This document shows, piece by piece, positions 9,940 through 18,322 of a stretch of 64,000 bases of DNA. Each line of letters opens with the position of its first letter. The first letter of the stretch is position 1. The notes under the pieces are model-generated. The model was not told where the DNA came from. It was given only the letters and a program-made list of their open reading frames with translations, and searched no databases. The translations under genes and the position numbers were made by a program. The stretch is from Larkinella sp051857545 (GTDB lineage: Bacteria > Bacteroidota > Bacteroidia > Cytophagales > Spirosomataceae): the NCBI RefSeq assembly GCF_051857545.1, contig NZ_JBPZHB010000001.1, positions 930,001-994,000 on the forward strand. The letters are read 5' to 3'.

Positions 9940-11347
9940 TACTTTAGTTCGGTATATTCCATCGTATTTTACAAAAAAAGGAATTTCGGCCTTTTCGGCT
10001 GTTATTGTTATAACGTCTGCTTTGTTTCTACACCGGATTTTATCATTTCAATCGTTTCTTTTTTGTGTCGTTGAAGCAGTATTGTTTTTCTATTTTTCTT
10101 CAAAATTGTCGCTAAACTGGTTAAATTTTTCAACTAAATTATTTTCTAAAAAACTATTCAGAACGGCATTTTTTATCCGACTCGTCTGGGTATTATTTAG
10201 CTATTTTTTTTACATCTGGATGACTGGAAAGCCTTTCGAGTTTGATGCTGCGGACGCTCCTGGTTATCATAATGAAGCTATTTGGTTAGTCGATTTATTG
10301 AAAGCTAATCAATTTGATGTCTATTTAAAATATATTGGCGTTCACTTTGATGATATGGGATATCCTTTTTATCTGGGAATTCTTTATTATGCAATTGGCG
10401 ATGGTATTTTAATCCCACGGATTATAAAATCACTTTTAGGTGCTTTTACTTGTCTTTTAGTATATAAAATTGCTCGAAGTAGCTTTGGAGAAACAACCGG
10501 GCGTATAGCTGGTATTATGGCTATGCTTGTGCCGAATCTGATCTATTACTGTGGTCTTCATGTAAAAGAAACAGAGATGGTTTTTTTGGTTGTCTGCTTT
10601 GTTTATCTGGCGGATAAATTAATGAGATCGCGTACGATTTCGGTGAAGAACCTGATTTTGTTGGCATTTATGGGCGCTTCATTGTTCTTTTTTCGAACAG
10701 TTTTAGCAAGTTGTCTAATTGGTTCAGTAGCAGTCGCTACTTTCATTACTTCCAGGAAAATTTCTGCGTTGAGTAAACGGATTGGGCTAATCGTTCTATT
10801 AATTTCAGGTGCTTTTTTTATTTACCTTACCCCATTGGCAGACAGGATTGATGAGTATTTGAAGGCAAGTGACCAGAACCTTACCTCACAAATGGATAAT
10901 TTTGCCACACGGGAGGGGGCAAATAAACTGGCACGTTATGGTTCACGTGGTATTTTTCTCCCTTTTATGCTAATGGCCCCCTTTCCTACACTTGTCAACA
11001 TCCCCGATCAGCCTAATGCTATGATGTTGGGCGGGGCCTATTTTACGCGTAATGTGTACGCTTTCTTTGTGTTTGTTGGCCTGTTTACACTCTACAAGCG
11101 CAAACAGTTACGGGAACACATTCTCTTATTGTCGGTTATTTTCTCCTACATTTTTGTGCTGGCGTCCAGCGGTTTTGCTCTATCCGAGCGATTCCATCTC
11201 CCCCTCGTTCCGTTTCTGTTGATTCTGGCGGCTTACGGTATTTCACAGATGAATGCGAAAAACAAGAAATACTACGTTCCTTACCTAGTATTGATTTGCG
11301 TTATGGTCATTGGTTGGAACTGGTTTAAGCTGGCAGGGCGATCGTAA
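9932..11347 (+). CDS. polytopic membrane protein, glycosyltransferase family 39-like
   Basis: The product is 471 residues with about ten hydrophobic segments. After the first helices lies FEFDAADAPGYHNEAIW, an acidic first periplasmic loop as in PMT/GT39-type and related GT-C enzymes; a LVPNLIYYCGLHVKETEM segment follows, resembling the second conserved loop. No ligase or polymerase signature could be assigned with certainty, so Wzy-like polymerase remains possible. ATG 9932 overlaps the previous stop; a TTG at 9926 is also in frame. Base composition becomes less AT-rich through this gene. Confidence 0.55.
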   Translation: MTDTLVRYIPSYFTKKGISAFSAVIVITSALFLHRILSFQSFLFCVVEAVLFFYFSSKLSLNWLNFSTKLFSKKLFRTAFFIRLVWVLFSYFFYIWMTGKPFEFDAADAPGYHNEAIWLVDLLKANQFDVYLKYIGVHFDDMGYPFYLGILYYAIGDGILIPRIIKSLLGAFTCLLVYKIARSSFGETTGRIAGIMAMLVPNLIYYCGLHVKETEMVFLVVCFVYLADKLMRSRTISVKNLILLAFMGASLFFFRTVLASCLIGSVAVATFITSRKISALSKRIGLIVLLISGAFFIYLTPLADRIDEYLKASDQNLTSQMDNFATREGANKLARYGSRGIFLPFMLMAPFPTLVNIPDQPNAMMLGGAYFTRNVYAFFVFVGLFTLYKRKQLREHILLLSVIFSYIFVLASSGFALSERFHLPLVPFLLILAAYGISQMNAKNKKYYVPYLVLICVMVIGWNWFKLAGRS

Positions 11348-11353
11348 AGTACA

Positions 11354-12292
11354 ATGCGGATATTGATCGTTTGCAGTGGCAATGCTGAAAACTTTGATCT
11401 CAAAAAGCATCAGGCCTTTATCTACGATCAGGTAGAAGCGGTTAGACAAATCGATCCGGCCATTGCTTTCGATTATTTCTTTGTTACGAAAAAAGGAATC
11501 TACGGTTATTTATCGTGCCTGAGCGATTTGATTAATCAACTTCGTGGAAACCGGTATCATTGCATTCACGCCCATGTGGCCTTGTCGGCACTGCTGTCTA
11601 ATCTGCAACGACAGGTACCCGTAGTCGCTACGTTTCACGGATCAGATATTAATTTCCCTTCGCTGCGAGTGGTTTCACTAATCGTTGAATTACTGAGCCG
11701 CAAAACGATTTACATCAGTGCTCAACTGATCAGAAAGGCGATTTACGCTAATAAAGCGAAACGGGCGGTTATCCCCTGTGGCGTTGACTTTGATTTGTTC
11801 ATTCCCCGTAACAAAGAGCAGAGTCGTCGGCAGTTGGGCCTTTCGGCATATAAAAAATACATTCTGTTTTCTTCCAGATCCGGTATTGCCGTTAAGAACT
11901 ATCCACTGGCTAGGGCTGCCGTTGCTCTGCTTCAGGATAAAACCGTCGAGTTGATCGAATTGAAAAATTACACACGCGAAGAAGTTGCCTTGCTATTCAC
12001 CGCAGTCGATGTAGCCCTGATGACTTCACATTCCGAAGGCTCACCGCAGTTTGTCAAAGAAGCCCTCGCCTGTAACTGCCCGGTTGTGTCGACCAACGTT
12101 GGGGATGTTCAGGTGGTCATGGGCAACATTGCAGGCTGTTCTATCACCTCGTACGACGCGACCGATGTAGCCGACAAAATTCGCAAAGCACTGGCTAATA
12201 CGGAGCCGGTTTTGTCGAGAGATTCCATTCGTCAGTTTGATAACCGATTGATCGCCCAACAGATCCGGGAGGTCTATTGCCAAATCCAATGA
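11354..12292 (+). CDS. short family 4 glycosyltransferase
   Basis: The product is 312 residues, shorter than most GT4 enzymes. It begins MRILIVCSGNAENFD, has HCIHAHVALSALLSN and ATFHGSDINFPSLR in the N-terminal half and, in the C-terminal half, DVALMTSHSEGSPQFVKEALACNCPVVSTNVGDV, whose SEGSPQFVKEAL carries the donor-binding acidic pair. The stop overlaps the hisH start as ATGA, with a good GGGAGG ribosome site ahead of it. Confidence 0.85.
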   Translation: MRILIVCSGNAENFDLKKHQAFIYDQVEAVRQIDPAIAFDYFFVTKKGIYGYLSCLSDLINQLRGNRYHCIHAHVALSALLSNLQRQVPVVATFHGSDINFPSLRVVSLIVELLSRKTIYISAQLIRKAIYANKAKRAVIPCGVDFDLFIPRNKEQSRRQLGLSAYKKYILFSSRSGIAVKNYPLARAAVALLQDKTVELIELKNYTREEVALLFTAVDVALMTSHSEGSPQFVKEALACNCPVVSTNVGDVQVVMGNIAGCSITSYDATDVADKIRKALANTEPVLSRDSIRQFDNRLIAQQIREVYCQIQ

Positions 12293-12915
12293 ACTTGCAA
12301 ACCGGCATTGTCATCATCGATTACGGCATGGGCAATCTGCGTTCCGTACAAAAGAAGTTTGAATGTCTTCACCGCCAGGTTTGTATCTCGTCGGACATTC
12401 GGGTGATTGCCAAGGCGGATAAACTGGTTTTACCCGGCGTTGGTCATTTCGCCAACGGCGTCAGAAAACTGAAAGAGTCCGGTATTTGGGACGTGATGAA
12501 CCACAAAGTTCTGGTAGAAAAGACGCCCATCCTCGGTATTTGTCTCGGTATGCAGTTAATGGCACGCCATAGTGAAGAAGGCGATGTCGAGGGGCTGGGA
12601 TGGTTTGATGCTGAGGTTGTTCGGTTTAGAATGGAGAATGAACGGAGGTACAAAGTCCCGCATATGGGTTGGAATACCGCTCGGGTTACAAAAGAATCAA
12701 CCATTTTTAACGACATTCCGGAAGATACGTTATTCTACTTTGTTCATTCGTACTATGTAGCCTGCAATGAGAAGCGGGATGTCCTGGCCATGACCAGGTA
12801 TGAATGTTCATTTGCTTCTGCAATAGCAAAAGACAATATCTACGGAATGCAGTTTCATCCTGAAAAAAGCCATGATTGGGGAGCGGTGCTAATAGAAAAT
12901 TTCATAGGAATTTAG
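12289..12915 (+). CDS. hisH: HisH-type glutamine amidotransferase subunit of a sugar-amidination system
   Basis: This 208-residue class I glutaminase has its nucleophile in GICLGMQLM (Cys85) and catalytic His190 and Glu192 in GMQFHPEKS. The start is ATG 12289, overlapping the previous stop; an upstream TTG at 12277 would only lengthen it. In histidine synthesis HisH feeds ammonia to HisF. Here it sits with HisF and a PP-loop sugar amidotransferase inside a polysaccharide locus, the same trio as hisH2-hisF2-wbpG of Pseudomonas aeruginosa O5. I therefore infer ammonia supply for making an acetamidino sugar, not histidine. No other his genes are near. Confidence 0.9.
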   Translation: MNLQTGIVIIDYGMGNLRSVQKKFECLHRQVCISSDIRVIAKADKLVLPGVGHFANGVRKLKESGIWDVMNHKVLVEKTPILGICLGMQLMARHSEEGDVEGLGWFDAEVVRFRMENERRYKVPHMGWNTARVTKESTIFNDIPEDTLFYFVHSYYVACNEKRDVLAMTRYECSFASAIAKDNIYGMQFHPEKSHDWGAVLIENFIGI

Positions 12916-12942
12916 AAACAAATCAAATTTGTTACAGGCTAA

Positions 12943-13704
12943 ATGTTCCGACCGCGGGTAATACCTATTCTTCTTTTAAAACATAAAGGATTGGTTAAAT
13001 CCGTACAGTTTAAAGATTATCGATATGTCGGTGATCCAATCAACGCCGTAAAAATATTCAATGACCTGAAAGCCGATGAGTTGGTTTTTTTAGATATTCT
13101 GGCTACTAAAGAGAAGCGGACGATCTCGCTGGATTTTGTCCGTCAGGTAGGAGATGAAGCTAACATGCCTTTTTCAGTTGGGGGCGGAATCCGCTCAATT
13201 AAAGACATCAAAGCCATTATCAATGCCGGAGCTGAGAAGGTTATTCTTAATTCCATCGCCGTAGAAAATCCTCAGTTTATTCAACAGGCAGCGGATGAAT
13301 TTGGGAGTTCTACCATCGTGGTGTCCATCGATGTGAAGAAGAAATTTTGGGGTCAGACGCAGGTGTATATACGTAATGGTAGTAAAGCGACGCGTCTCAA
13401 CCCCACTGAATGGGCAAAACTTGTGGAAGAAAAAGGAGCGGGTGAGATCATTATCAATTCAATCGAACAAGATGGGATGATGAAGGGGTATGATCTCAAG
13501 CTCATTAAAGAAGTGGCCGAAGCTGTTCAAATCCCGGTGGTTGCGGCTGGTGGTGCGGGAAGTCTATTCGATTTTAAACGGGCTGTTCGGGAATCTTACG
13601 CTTCGGCGGTCAGTGCAGGTTCGTTATTTGTTTTCCACGGTCCCCGAAAAGCGGTTTTGGTAAATTACCCCAAACAAGCGGAACTAGTCAATCTATTTGC
13701 TTAA
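12943..13704 (+). CDS. hisF: HisF-type subunit of sugar-amidination system, cyclase aspartate replaced
   Basis: This 253-residue (beta/alpha)8 protein matches HisF throughout: GDPINAVKIF, DELVFLDI, PFSVGGGIRS, VVSIDVK, GAGEIIINSI and VVAAGGAG. In biosynthetic HisF the first strand reads IxxCLDVK and its Asp (Asp11 in Thermotoga) is catalytic. Here the strand is VIPILLLK, with Leu in that place, while the second aspartate (Asp130 equivalent, in SIDVK) is kept. This suggests the cyclase reaction is lost and the barrel serves as an ammonia conduit between HisH and the amidotransferase encoded 3 bases downstream. Confidence 0.88.
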   Translation: MFRPRVIPILLLKHKGLVKSVQFKDYRYVGDPINAVKIFNDLKADELVFLDILATKEKRTISLDFVRQVGDEANMPFSVGGGIRSIKDIKAIINAGAEKVILNSIAVENPQFIQQAADEFGSSTIVVSIDVKKKFWGQTQVYIRNGSKATRLNPTEWAKLVEEKGAGEIIINSIEQDGMMKGYDLKLIKEVAEAVQIPVVAAGGAGSLFDFKRAVRESYASAVSAGSLFVFHGPRKAVLVNYPKQAELVNLFA

Positions 13705-13707
13705 CGT

Positions 13708-14859
13708 ATGAAAGTTTGCCGTAAAGGTGTGTGGGATGAAACCATTCCGGGAATTCAGTTCGATGAGAATGGCGTTTCGAATTTTTGCCGACTGCAGGAA
13801 AAAATGATGGCCGATTATCCGCGCGGAGAGAAAGGAGCGCAGGATTGGAATAAGTTGGTCGCAGAAATAAAAGCTTCTGGTGTAAATAAACGATATGATT
13901 GTCTGGTTGGTGTAAGTGGGGGCGTAGACAGTTCCTATTTATTGCATTTGACCCAGGAATATGGCTTGCGGCCTTTGGCAGTCAATCTGGACAATGGGTT
14001 TAATAGTGAAATTGCAGTTCAGAATATATATAAAATCACCACCCAGTTAAAGATTGATTTGGAAACGTATGTCATCGATTATGAAGAAATAAAAGATTTA
14101 CTGAAATCGTATATGAAGGCATCGATGCCGTGGATCGATACACCTACTGATCTGGCTATCAAGGCAACAATGTACAAAATAGCCGGAAAGGAAGGCATTC
14201 AATTCATATTGCGGGGCAACGATTTTAGATCAGAAGGAAAGCAGCCCAAAGAATGGACGTATGCCGATGCCCGGCAACTACTGTACATTCACGATAAATA
14301 CGGATCGGGAATTAAGCTCAAAACGTATCCATTGTTGACACTGCCGAAAATGATTTACACGGGCCTGATAAAAGGCGTAAGAGATATTCGTCCTTATTAC
14401 TTTTTAGCCTATAACAAACAAGAGGCCAAAAAAAAGTTGATAGAAACTTACGATTGGCAAGATTACGGTGGACACCATCATGAGAATTTATTTACTAAAT
14501 TTTCTATGGCGTATTGGTTACCCAAAAAATTTGCGATTGACAAACGAAAAATAAACCTGTCGGCGCAGGTAATCAGCCAAGCCATTACGCGGGAAGAAGC
14601 ATTAGAGCAAATCAATGCACCTTTTGATTCGCAGCTTGAACTGGATCGATCGCGTGAATATATTATTAAAAAACTGGAACTGACAAAGGAAGAGTTTAAA
14701 ACCATCTGGAATTCTCCCAATAAGAATACATTTGATTATCCGTCAAATTATAAACTAATCTTTTGGCTGGCGAACAAATTTCGACCCCTGCTTAAGCGAC
14801 TCTACGGATTTATGCCCATGTCGGTATCGGCCAGAGAAGTAATTGAGGAGAGAAAATAA
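13708..14859 (+). CDS. N-acetyl sugar amidotransferase (WbpG/PseA family)
   Basis: This 383-residue protein contains an ATP-pyrophosphatase PP-loop, GVSGGVDSSYLLHL (SGGVDS at about residues 70-75), then AVNLDNGFNSEIAVQNI and LRGNDFRSEGKQP, as in WbpG and PseA. These enzymes adenylate an acetamido group and replace its oxygen with ammonia, giving acetamidino sugars. The N-terminus CRKGVWDETIPGIQFDENGVSNFC resembles the zinc-binding start of the family but lacks the second cysteine of the usual CxxC pair. It forms one transcription unit with hisH and hisF. Confidence 0.88.
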   Translation: MKVCRKGVWDETIPGIQFDENGVSNFCRLQEKMMADYPRGEKGAQDWNKLVAEIKASGVNKRYDCLVGVSGGVDSSYLLHLTQEYGLRPLAVNLDNGFNSEIAVQNIYKITTQLKIDLETYVIDYEEIKDLLKSYMKASMPWIDTPTDLAIKATMYKIAGKEGIQFILRGNDFRSEGKQPKEWTYADARQLLYIHDKYGSGIKLKTYPLLTLPKMIYTGLIKGVRDIRPYYFLAYNKQEAKKKLIETYDWQDYGGHHHENLFTKFSMAYWLPKKFAIDKRKINLSAQVISQAITREEALEQINAPFDSQLELDRSREYIIKKLELTKEEFKTIWNSPNKNTFDYPSNYKLIFWLANKFRPLLKRLYGFMPMSVSAREVIEERK

Positions 14860-14869
14860 AATCCAGTAA

Positions 14870-15988
14870 ATGAAGTACCTTTTCTATTTCGGTCACCCCG
14901 CTCAATACCTTTTTTTAAGAGAGACCCTCCGGCGACTCTCAAATACGGGCGAACATGAGATTACGATACTGATAAAAACGAAAGATGTTTTAGAAGAACT
15001 GATAAAGAAAGATGGATTCGACTACACAAATATTTTAACAAAACAGCGGGGCGTATCGAAACTAGCCATTCTCTTTAGTTTATTTAAAAGAATTCTGCTC
15101 ATTATTCCAATCATTATTCGTAAAAAACCGGATCTTTTGGTAGGAACTGACGCAACAATCGCCCAGCTCGGGAAATTATTTGGCATCAACCGGATAACTA
15201 TCATTGAAGATGACTATGAAGTAGTCAAAAATTTAGCCGATCTGACCTATCCCTTTACTCAAACCATTTTATGCCCGGATGTCTGCCAGGTCGGTCCGTG
15301 GAGAGCCAAAAAAATAGGGTACAAAGGGTATATGAAACTGGGTTATCTACATCCATCGATCTTCACTCCTTCTGATAATATCTATAGAAAATATAACTTA
15401 GGAGAACGTTGCGTATTAATCAGAATGGCCCGTTTAACAGCTTATCACGATTTTGGTATTAGGGGAATCAACCCGGATTTATTAGGGAAGATTATTGAGA
15501 TGTTACTATCAAAAGGTTATACCGTTAAAATTTCTACAGAATCACAGATAGATGTCCAGTTCGAGCGCTATGTATTGACCATAGATCCAAGCGATATGCA
15601 TCATGTACTATCTCAGGCAATGTTGCTGATTTGTGACAGTCAAAGTATGAGTGTTGAGGCTGCCATGCTTGGTGTTCCTTCTATTCGATACAGCGATTTT
15701 GCCGGTAAAATTTCAGTCTTGGAAGAACTTGAACATACCTATAACTTGACATTTGGTATTCTGCCCGGACATGAATCAGATTTGATTGCTAAGATCAAGG
15801 ACGTGATTGAGCAGCCAGATCTAAAAGCTACATTTCTGTTAAGAAGACAAAAAATGCTTACTGAAAAGATAGATGTTACCTCGTTTTTAGTTTGGTTTTT
15901 AATGCATTATCCTGCAAGTTTTAAAGTCATGAAAGATAGCCCAGATTATCAGGATAAGTTTAAAGCATTTACCATTTCTGAAGTGTAG
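14870..15988 (+). CDS. DUF354 family protein, probable GT-B-fold enzyme
   Basis: The product is 372 residues. It begins MKYLFYFGHPAQYLFLRETL and carries KPDLLVGTDATIAQLGKLFG and, in the C-terminal half, LLICDSQSMSVEAAMLGVPSIRY. This layout matches the DUF354 family, which shares the GT-B fold with UDP-GlcNAc 2-epimerases and glycosyltransferases and often occurs in surface glycan loci. The SMSVEAAxLGVP element corresponds to the nucleotide-sugar binding loop. It follows the amidotransferase by 10 bases and may handle the amidinated sugar; that role is inference. Confidence 0.75.
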   Translation: MKYLFYFGHPAQYLFLRETLRRLSNTGEHEITILIKTKDVLEELIKKDGFDYTNILTKQRGVSKLAILFSLFKRILLIIPIIIRKKPDLLVGTDATIAQLGKLFGINRITIIEDDYEVVKNLADLTYPFTQTILCPDVCQVGPWRAKKIGYKGYMKLGYLHPSIFTPSDNIYRKYNLGERCVLIRMARLTAYHDFGIRGINPDLLGKIIEMLLSKGYTVKISTESQIDVQFERYVLTIDPSDMHHVLSQAMLLICDSQSMSVEAAMLGVPSIRYSDFAGKISVLEELEHTYNLTFGILPGHESDLIAKIKDVIEQPDLKATFLLRRQKMLTEKIDVTSFLVWFLMHYPASFKVMKDSPDYQDKFKAFTISEV

Positions 15989-16098
15989 TAGGGTTTAATT
16001 ATTCATGATCATAAACTTTAGGCATAGATAAAAATAACCTGTTTGTTCATGAGAAATTAGCTGAAAGATATTCAAACATTGCTTATTTCTCCTTTAGT

Positions 16099-16506
16099 AT
16101 GTTACAACTAACTACCCTTCTTCGTCCCAATACCGCCAGAACCATAGCCTGGGTTTATACTGTATGCATCCTGCTGTTGGTAGCCTTACCCCTGAATGGA
16201 GAGGGTCAACTTTTGGGGAATCTTAACGATAATTATGTAATGGAAATCCGGTTGGACTACCTGTCGCACGCCCTGCTGTTTATACCCTGGGTATTGGTGG
16301 GCGGTTATGGCTGGGAACTCCATCACAGGAACCGCGTCCGGATTGGGCTGTCGTATCTGCTGGCGCTGACTTTTGCCGCCTTTTGCGAATACCTGCAGTT
16401 GCTGTTACCCTATCGCACCTTCAATATCAATGACCTGGTTTCCAATGCGCTGGGCGTGACGCTGGGTTTTCTGCTGCTGTGGGCTTGGTCCCGATCAGGG
16501 AAATAA
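16099..16506 (+). CDS. VanZ family membrane protein
   Basis: The product is 135 residues with four hydrophobic segments. The RLDYLSHALLFIPWVLVG segment, CEYLQLLLPYRTFNINDLVSNALGVTLG and the closing hydrophobic helix are typical of VanZ-like proteins, with the conserved DxxSHxxxF and DxxxNxxG elements. The biochemical role of the family is not settled; it is named for teicoplanin resistance. It occurs often in capsule loci of this phylum. A 110-base gap (15989-16098) precedes it without a clear gene or promoter. Confidence 0.85.
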   Translation: MLQLTTLLRPNTARTIAWVYTVCILLLVALPLNGEGQLLGNLNDNYVMEIRLDYLSHALLFIPWVLVGGYGWELHHRNRVRIGLSYLLALTFAAFCEYLQLLLPYRTFNINDLVSNALGVTLGFLLLWAWSRSGK

Positions 16507-16533
16507 ACCGCAAAAGATGATGCAGTTCCATTT

Positions 16534-17679
16534 ATGCTCAAACTCCTGACAATTATCGGTGCGCGGCCGCAGATTATTAAATCGGCCGCCATCAGTCGCG
16601 CCATAAAAACGAAATACCCAACGCTTGTTCAGGAAGTGATTGTTCATACCGGCCAGCACTACGACCGGGAAATGTCGGATGTCTTTTTTGAGGAACTGCA
16701 AATTCCCCGGCCTAACTACAACCTACACGTTGGCTCCGGGAAACATGGCGAGCAGACCGCCAAAATGATTACGGGCATTGAAGCAGTTATTGAGACTGAA
16801 AAACCCGATTGCCTGATCATCTACGGAGACACAAACTCAACCCTGGCCGGAGCCATCGCGGCCGCGAAAGTGCATACACCGATTGTTCACATCGAAGCCG
16901 GTCTACGTTCTTTCAATAAGCGAATGCCGGAAGAGATCAACCGGATTTTGAGTGACCACGTTTCCACGTATCTATTTCCGCCGACGCAAACCGGTTTTGC
17001 CAACCTCCTCAGGGAAGGATTTCGGGCCGACAACGCCCCCCCGTATACCGTTGACAATCCGGGCCTGTTCAACGTCGGAGATGTTATGTATGACAATAGC
17101 CTGTACTTTTCGGAATTAGCCGCCGGTCGAACGGATCTGTTGGAAAGACTGGATTTGAAACCGGGACAGTTTTTGCTGGCAACCCTCCACCGCAATACCA
17201 ACACGGACGAAGTTGACCGACTTACCACCATTTTCGAGGCATTTCAAGCGATAACTACCAGCTACGGCATCAAGCTGGTTATGCCTGTACACCCCCGTAC
17301 GGTCAAGCAGATGAATGCCTTGCTGGATGCGCGTTTATTTCAGACCGTTCAAAACAATCCCAATATACTACTCGTGCCACCGGTTTCTTTCCTGGAAATG
17401 ACGCTGTTGGAGCAACAGGCTAAACTGATCATGACTGATTCCGGGGGCGTTCAGAAAGAAGCCTTCTTCTTTAAAAAACCGTGTATCATTCTCCGTTCAG
17501 AAACCGAGTGGATCGAGATCATCAAAAGCGGGGCCGCTTTACTCTGCGATGCTCATTATAAGCGAATTATGGAAGCCTACGCCCACTTTGAGCATTTCCC
17601 CATTCAGTCGGTTACGCCCATTTATGGCGATGGGAACGCGGCCGAGCGAATTCTAAAAATAGTATTAGCTAGTCTTTGA
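16534..17679 (+). CDS. wecB: non-hydrolysing UDP-sugar 2-epimerase (WecB/WbpI type)
   Basis: This 381-residue GT-B-fold epimerase begins LLTIIGARPQIIKSAAISRA. It has VHTGQHYDREMSDVFFEEL, GDTNSTLAGAIAA, HIEAGLRSFNKRMPEEINRI, LATLHRNTNTD and MTDSGGVQKEAFFF, all hallmarks of the family. The GARPQxIKxA start resembles WbpI, which epimerises UDP-2,3-diacetamido-glucuronic acid, more than WecB, which usually reads GTRPExIK. Together with the WbpG-like amidotransferase this fits a ManNAc3NAmA-like sugar. Substrate is inference; the fold and reaction class are clear. Confidence 0.9.
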   Translation: MLKLLTIIGARPQIIKSAAISRAIKTKYPTLVQEVIVHTGQHYDREMSDVFFEELQIPRPNYNLHVGSGKHGEQTAKMITGIEAVIETEKPDCLIIYGDTNSTLAGAIAAAKVHTPIVHIEAGLRSFNKRMPEEINRILSDHVSTYLFPPTQTGFANLLREGFRADNAPPYTVDNPGLFNVGDVMYDNSLYFSELAAGRTDLLERLDLKPGQFLLATLHRNTNTDEVDRLTTIFEAFQAITTSYGIKLVMPVHPRTVKQMNALLDARLFQTVQNNPNILLVPPVSFLEMTLLEQQAKLIMTDSGGVQKEAFFFKKPCIILRSETEWIEIIKSGAALLCDAHYKRIMEAYAHFEHFPIQSVTPIYGDGNAAERILKIVLASL

Positions 17680-17771
17680 AAATTAATCTTAGTTAGGGGA
17701 TTATTTATACAATTTACCTATCAGGTCGTTTCGCTCTCTCTCTCTGTCTTACTTTCCTAAATCAAAGAATT

Positions 17772-18269
17772 ATGCCCTGGTTTGTTATCTACACTAAATC
17801 CCGTTCTGAAAAGCTTGCTGCCAAGGAGCTTCAGAAAAGAGGTGTCGAAGTCTATTGTCCACTTCGGAAAATCAAGCGAAAATGGTCCGATCGCTTCAAG
17901 ATCGTTGAAGAACCTTTGTTCCGATCGTATTGCTTTGTGAACGTGGAAGAAAATGAACGCCAGGTTGTTTATGGCGTACCAGGGGTCGTTGGCTACCTTA
18001 ACTGGCTAAAAAAGCCAGCTATTGTGAAGCAAAAAGAGATTGATTTGATTAAGGATATGCTGAATGATTTTGATCACGATTCGATTGAAATTGTTGATTT
18101 CAAGACTGCTGAACGACTCAGAATTGCTTCCGGAGCATTCATAGATCAGGAAGGGCAAGTCATATCGACACAGGGAAAAACGATCGTGCTAAAAATTGAA
18201 TCGCTGAATATTTGCATATCCGTAGATCTTAGTAAAAATAAAGTGGAGAAATTAATTGCAATGAACTGA
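17772..18269 (+). CDS. UpxY family (NusG-like) transcription antiterminator
   Basis: This 165-residue protein has an NGN domain starting MPWFVIYTKSRSEKLAAKEL with VYCPLRKIKRKWSDR and EEPLFRSYCFVNV. A C-terminal KOW-like part follows (ASGAFIDQEGQVISTQGKTIVLKIE). UpxY proteins bind RNA polymerase and allow read-through of long capsule operons in Bacteroides. Such genes usually come first in their operon; here it lies after the large cluster and just before the Wzi gene. The 92-base upstream gap contains a (CT)6 run but no convincing -7 box. Confidence 0.88.
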   Translation: MPWFVIYTKSRSEKLAAKELQKRGVEVYCPLRKIKRKWSDRFKIVEEPLFRSYCFVNVEENERQVVYGVPGVVGYLNWLKKPAIVKQKEIDLIKDMLNDFDHDSIEIVDFKTAERLRIASGAFIDQEGQVISTQGKTIVLKIESLNICISVDLSKNKVEKLIAMN

Positions 18270-18322
18270 TTGTCTTCAAAATATAATCACTTCCACTGAC
18301 TATTTCACCCCCCTCTTGACGT

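Noticed and set aside
12289..13704. Reading hisH and hisF as part of histidine biosynthesis
   Set aside because: No other his genes are near, a sugar amidotransferase follows by 3 bases, and the first catalytic Asp of HisF is missing.
17735..17746. CT dinucleotide run before the UpxY gene as a phase-variation tract
   Set aside because: It is short, lies outside the coding region and has no promoter elements around it that its length could alter.
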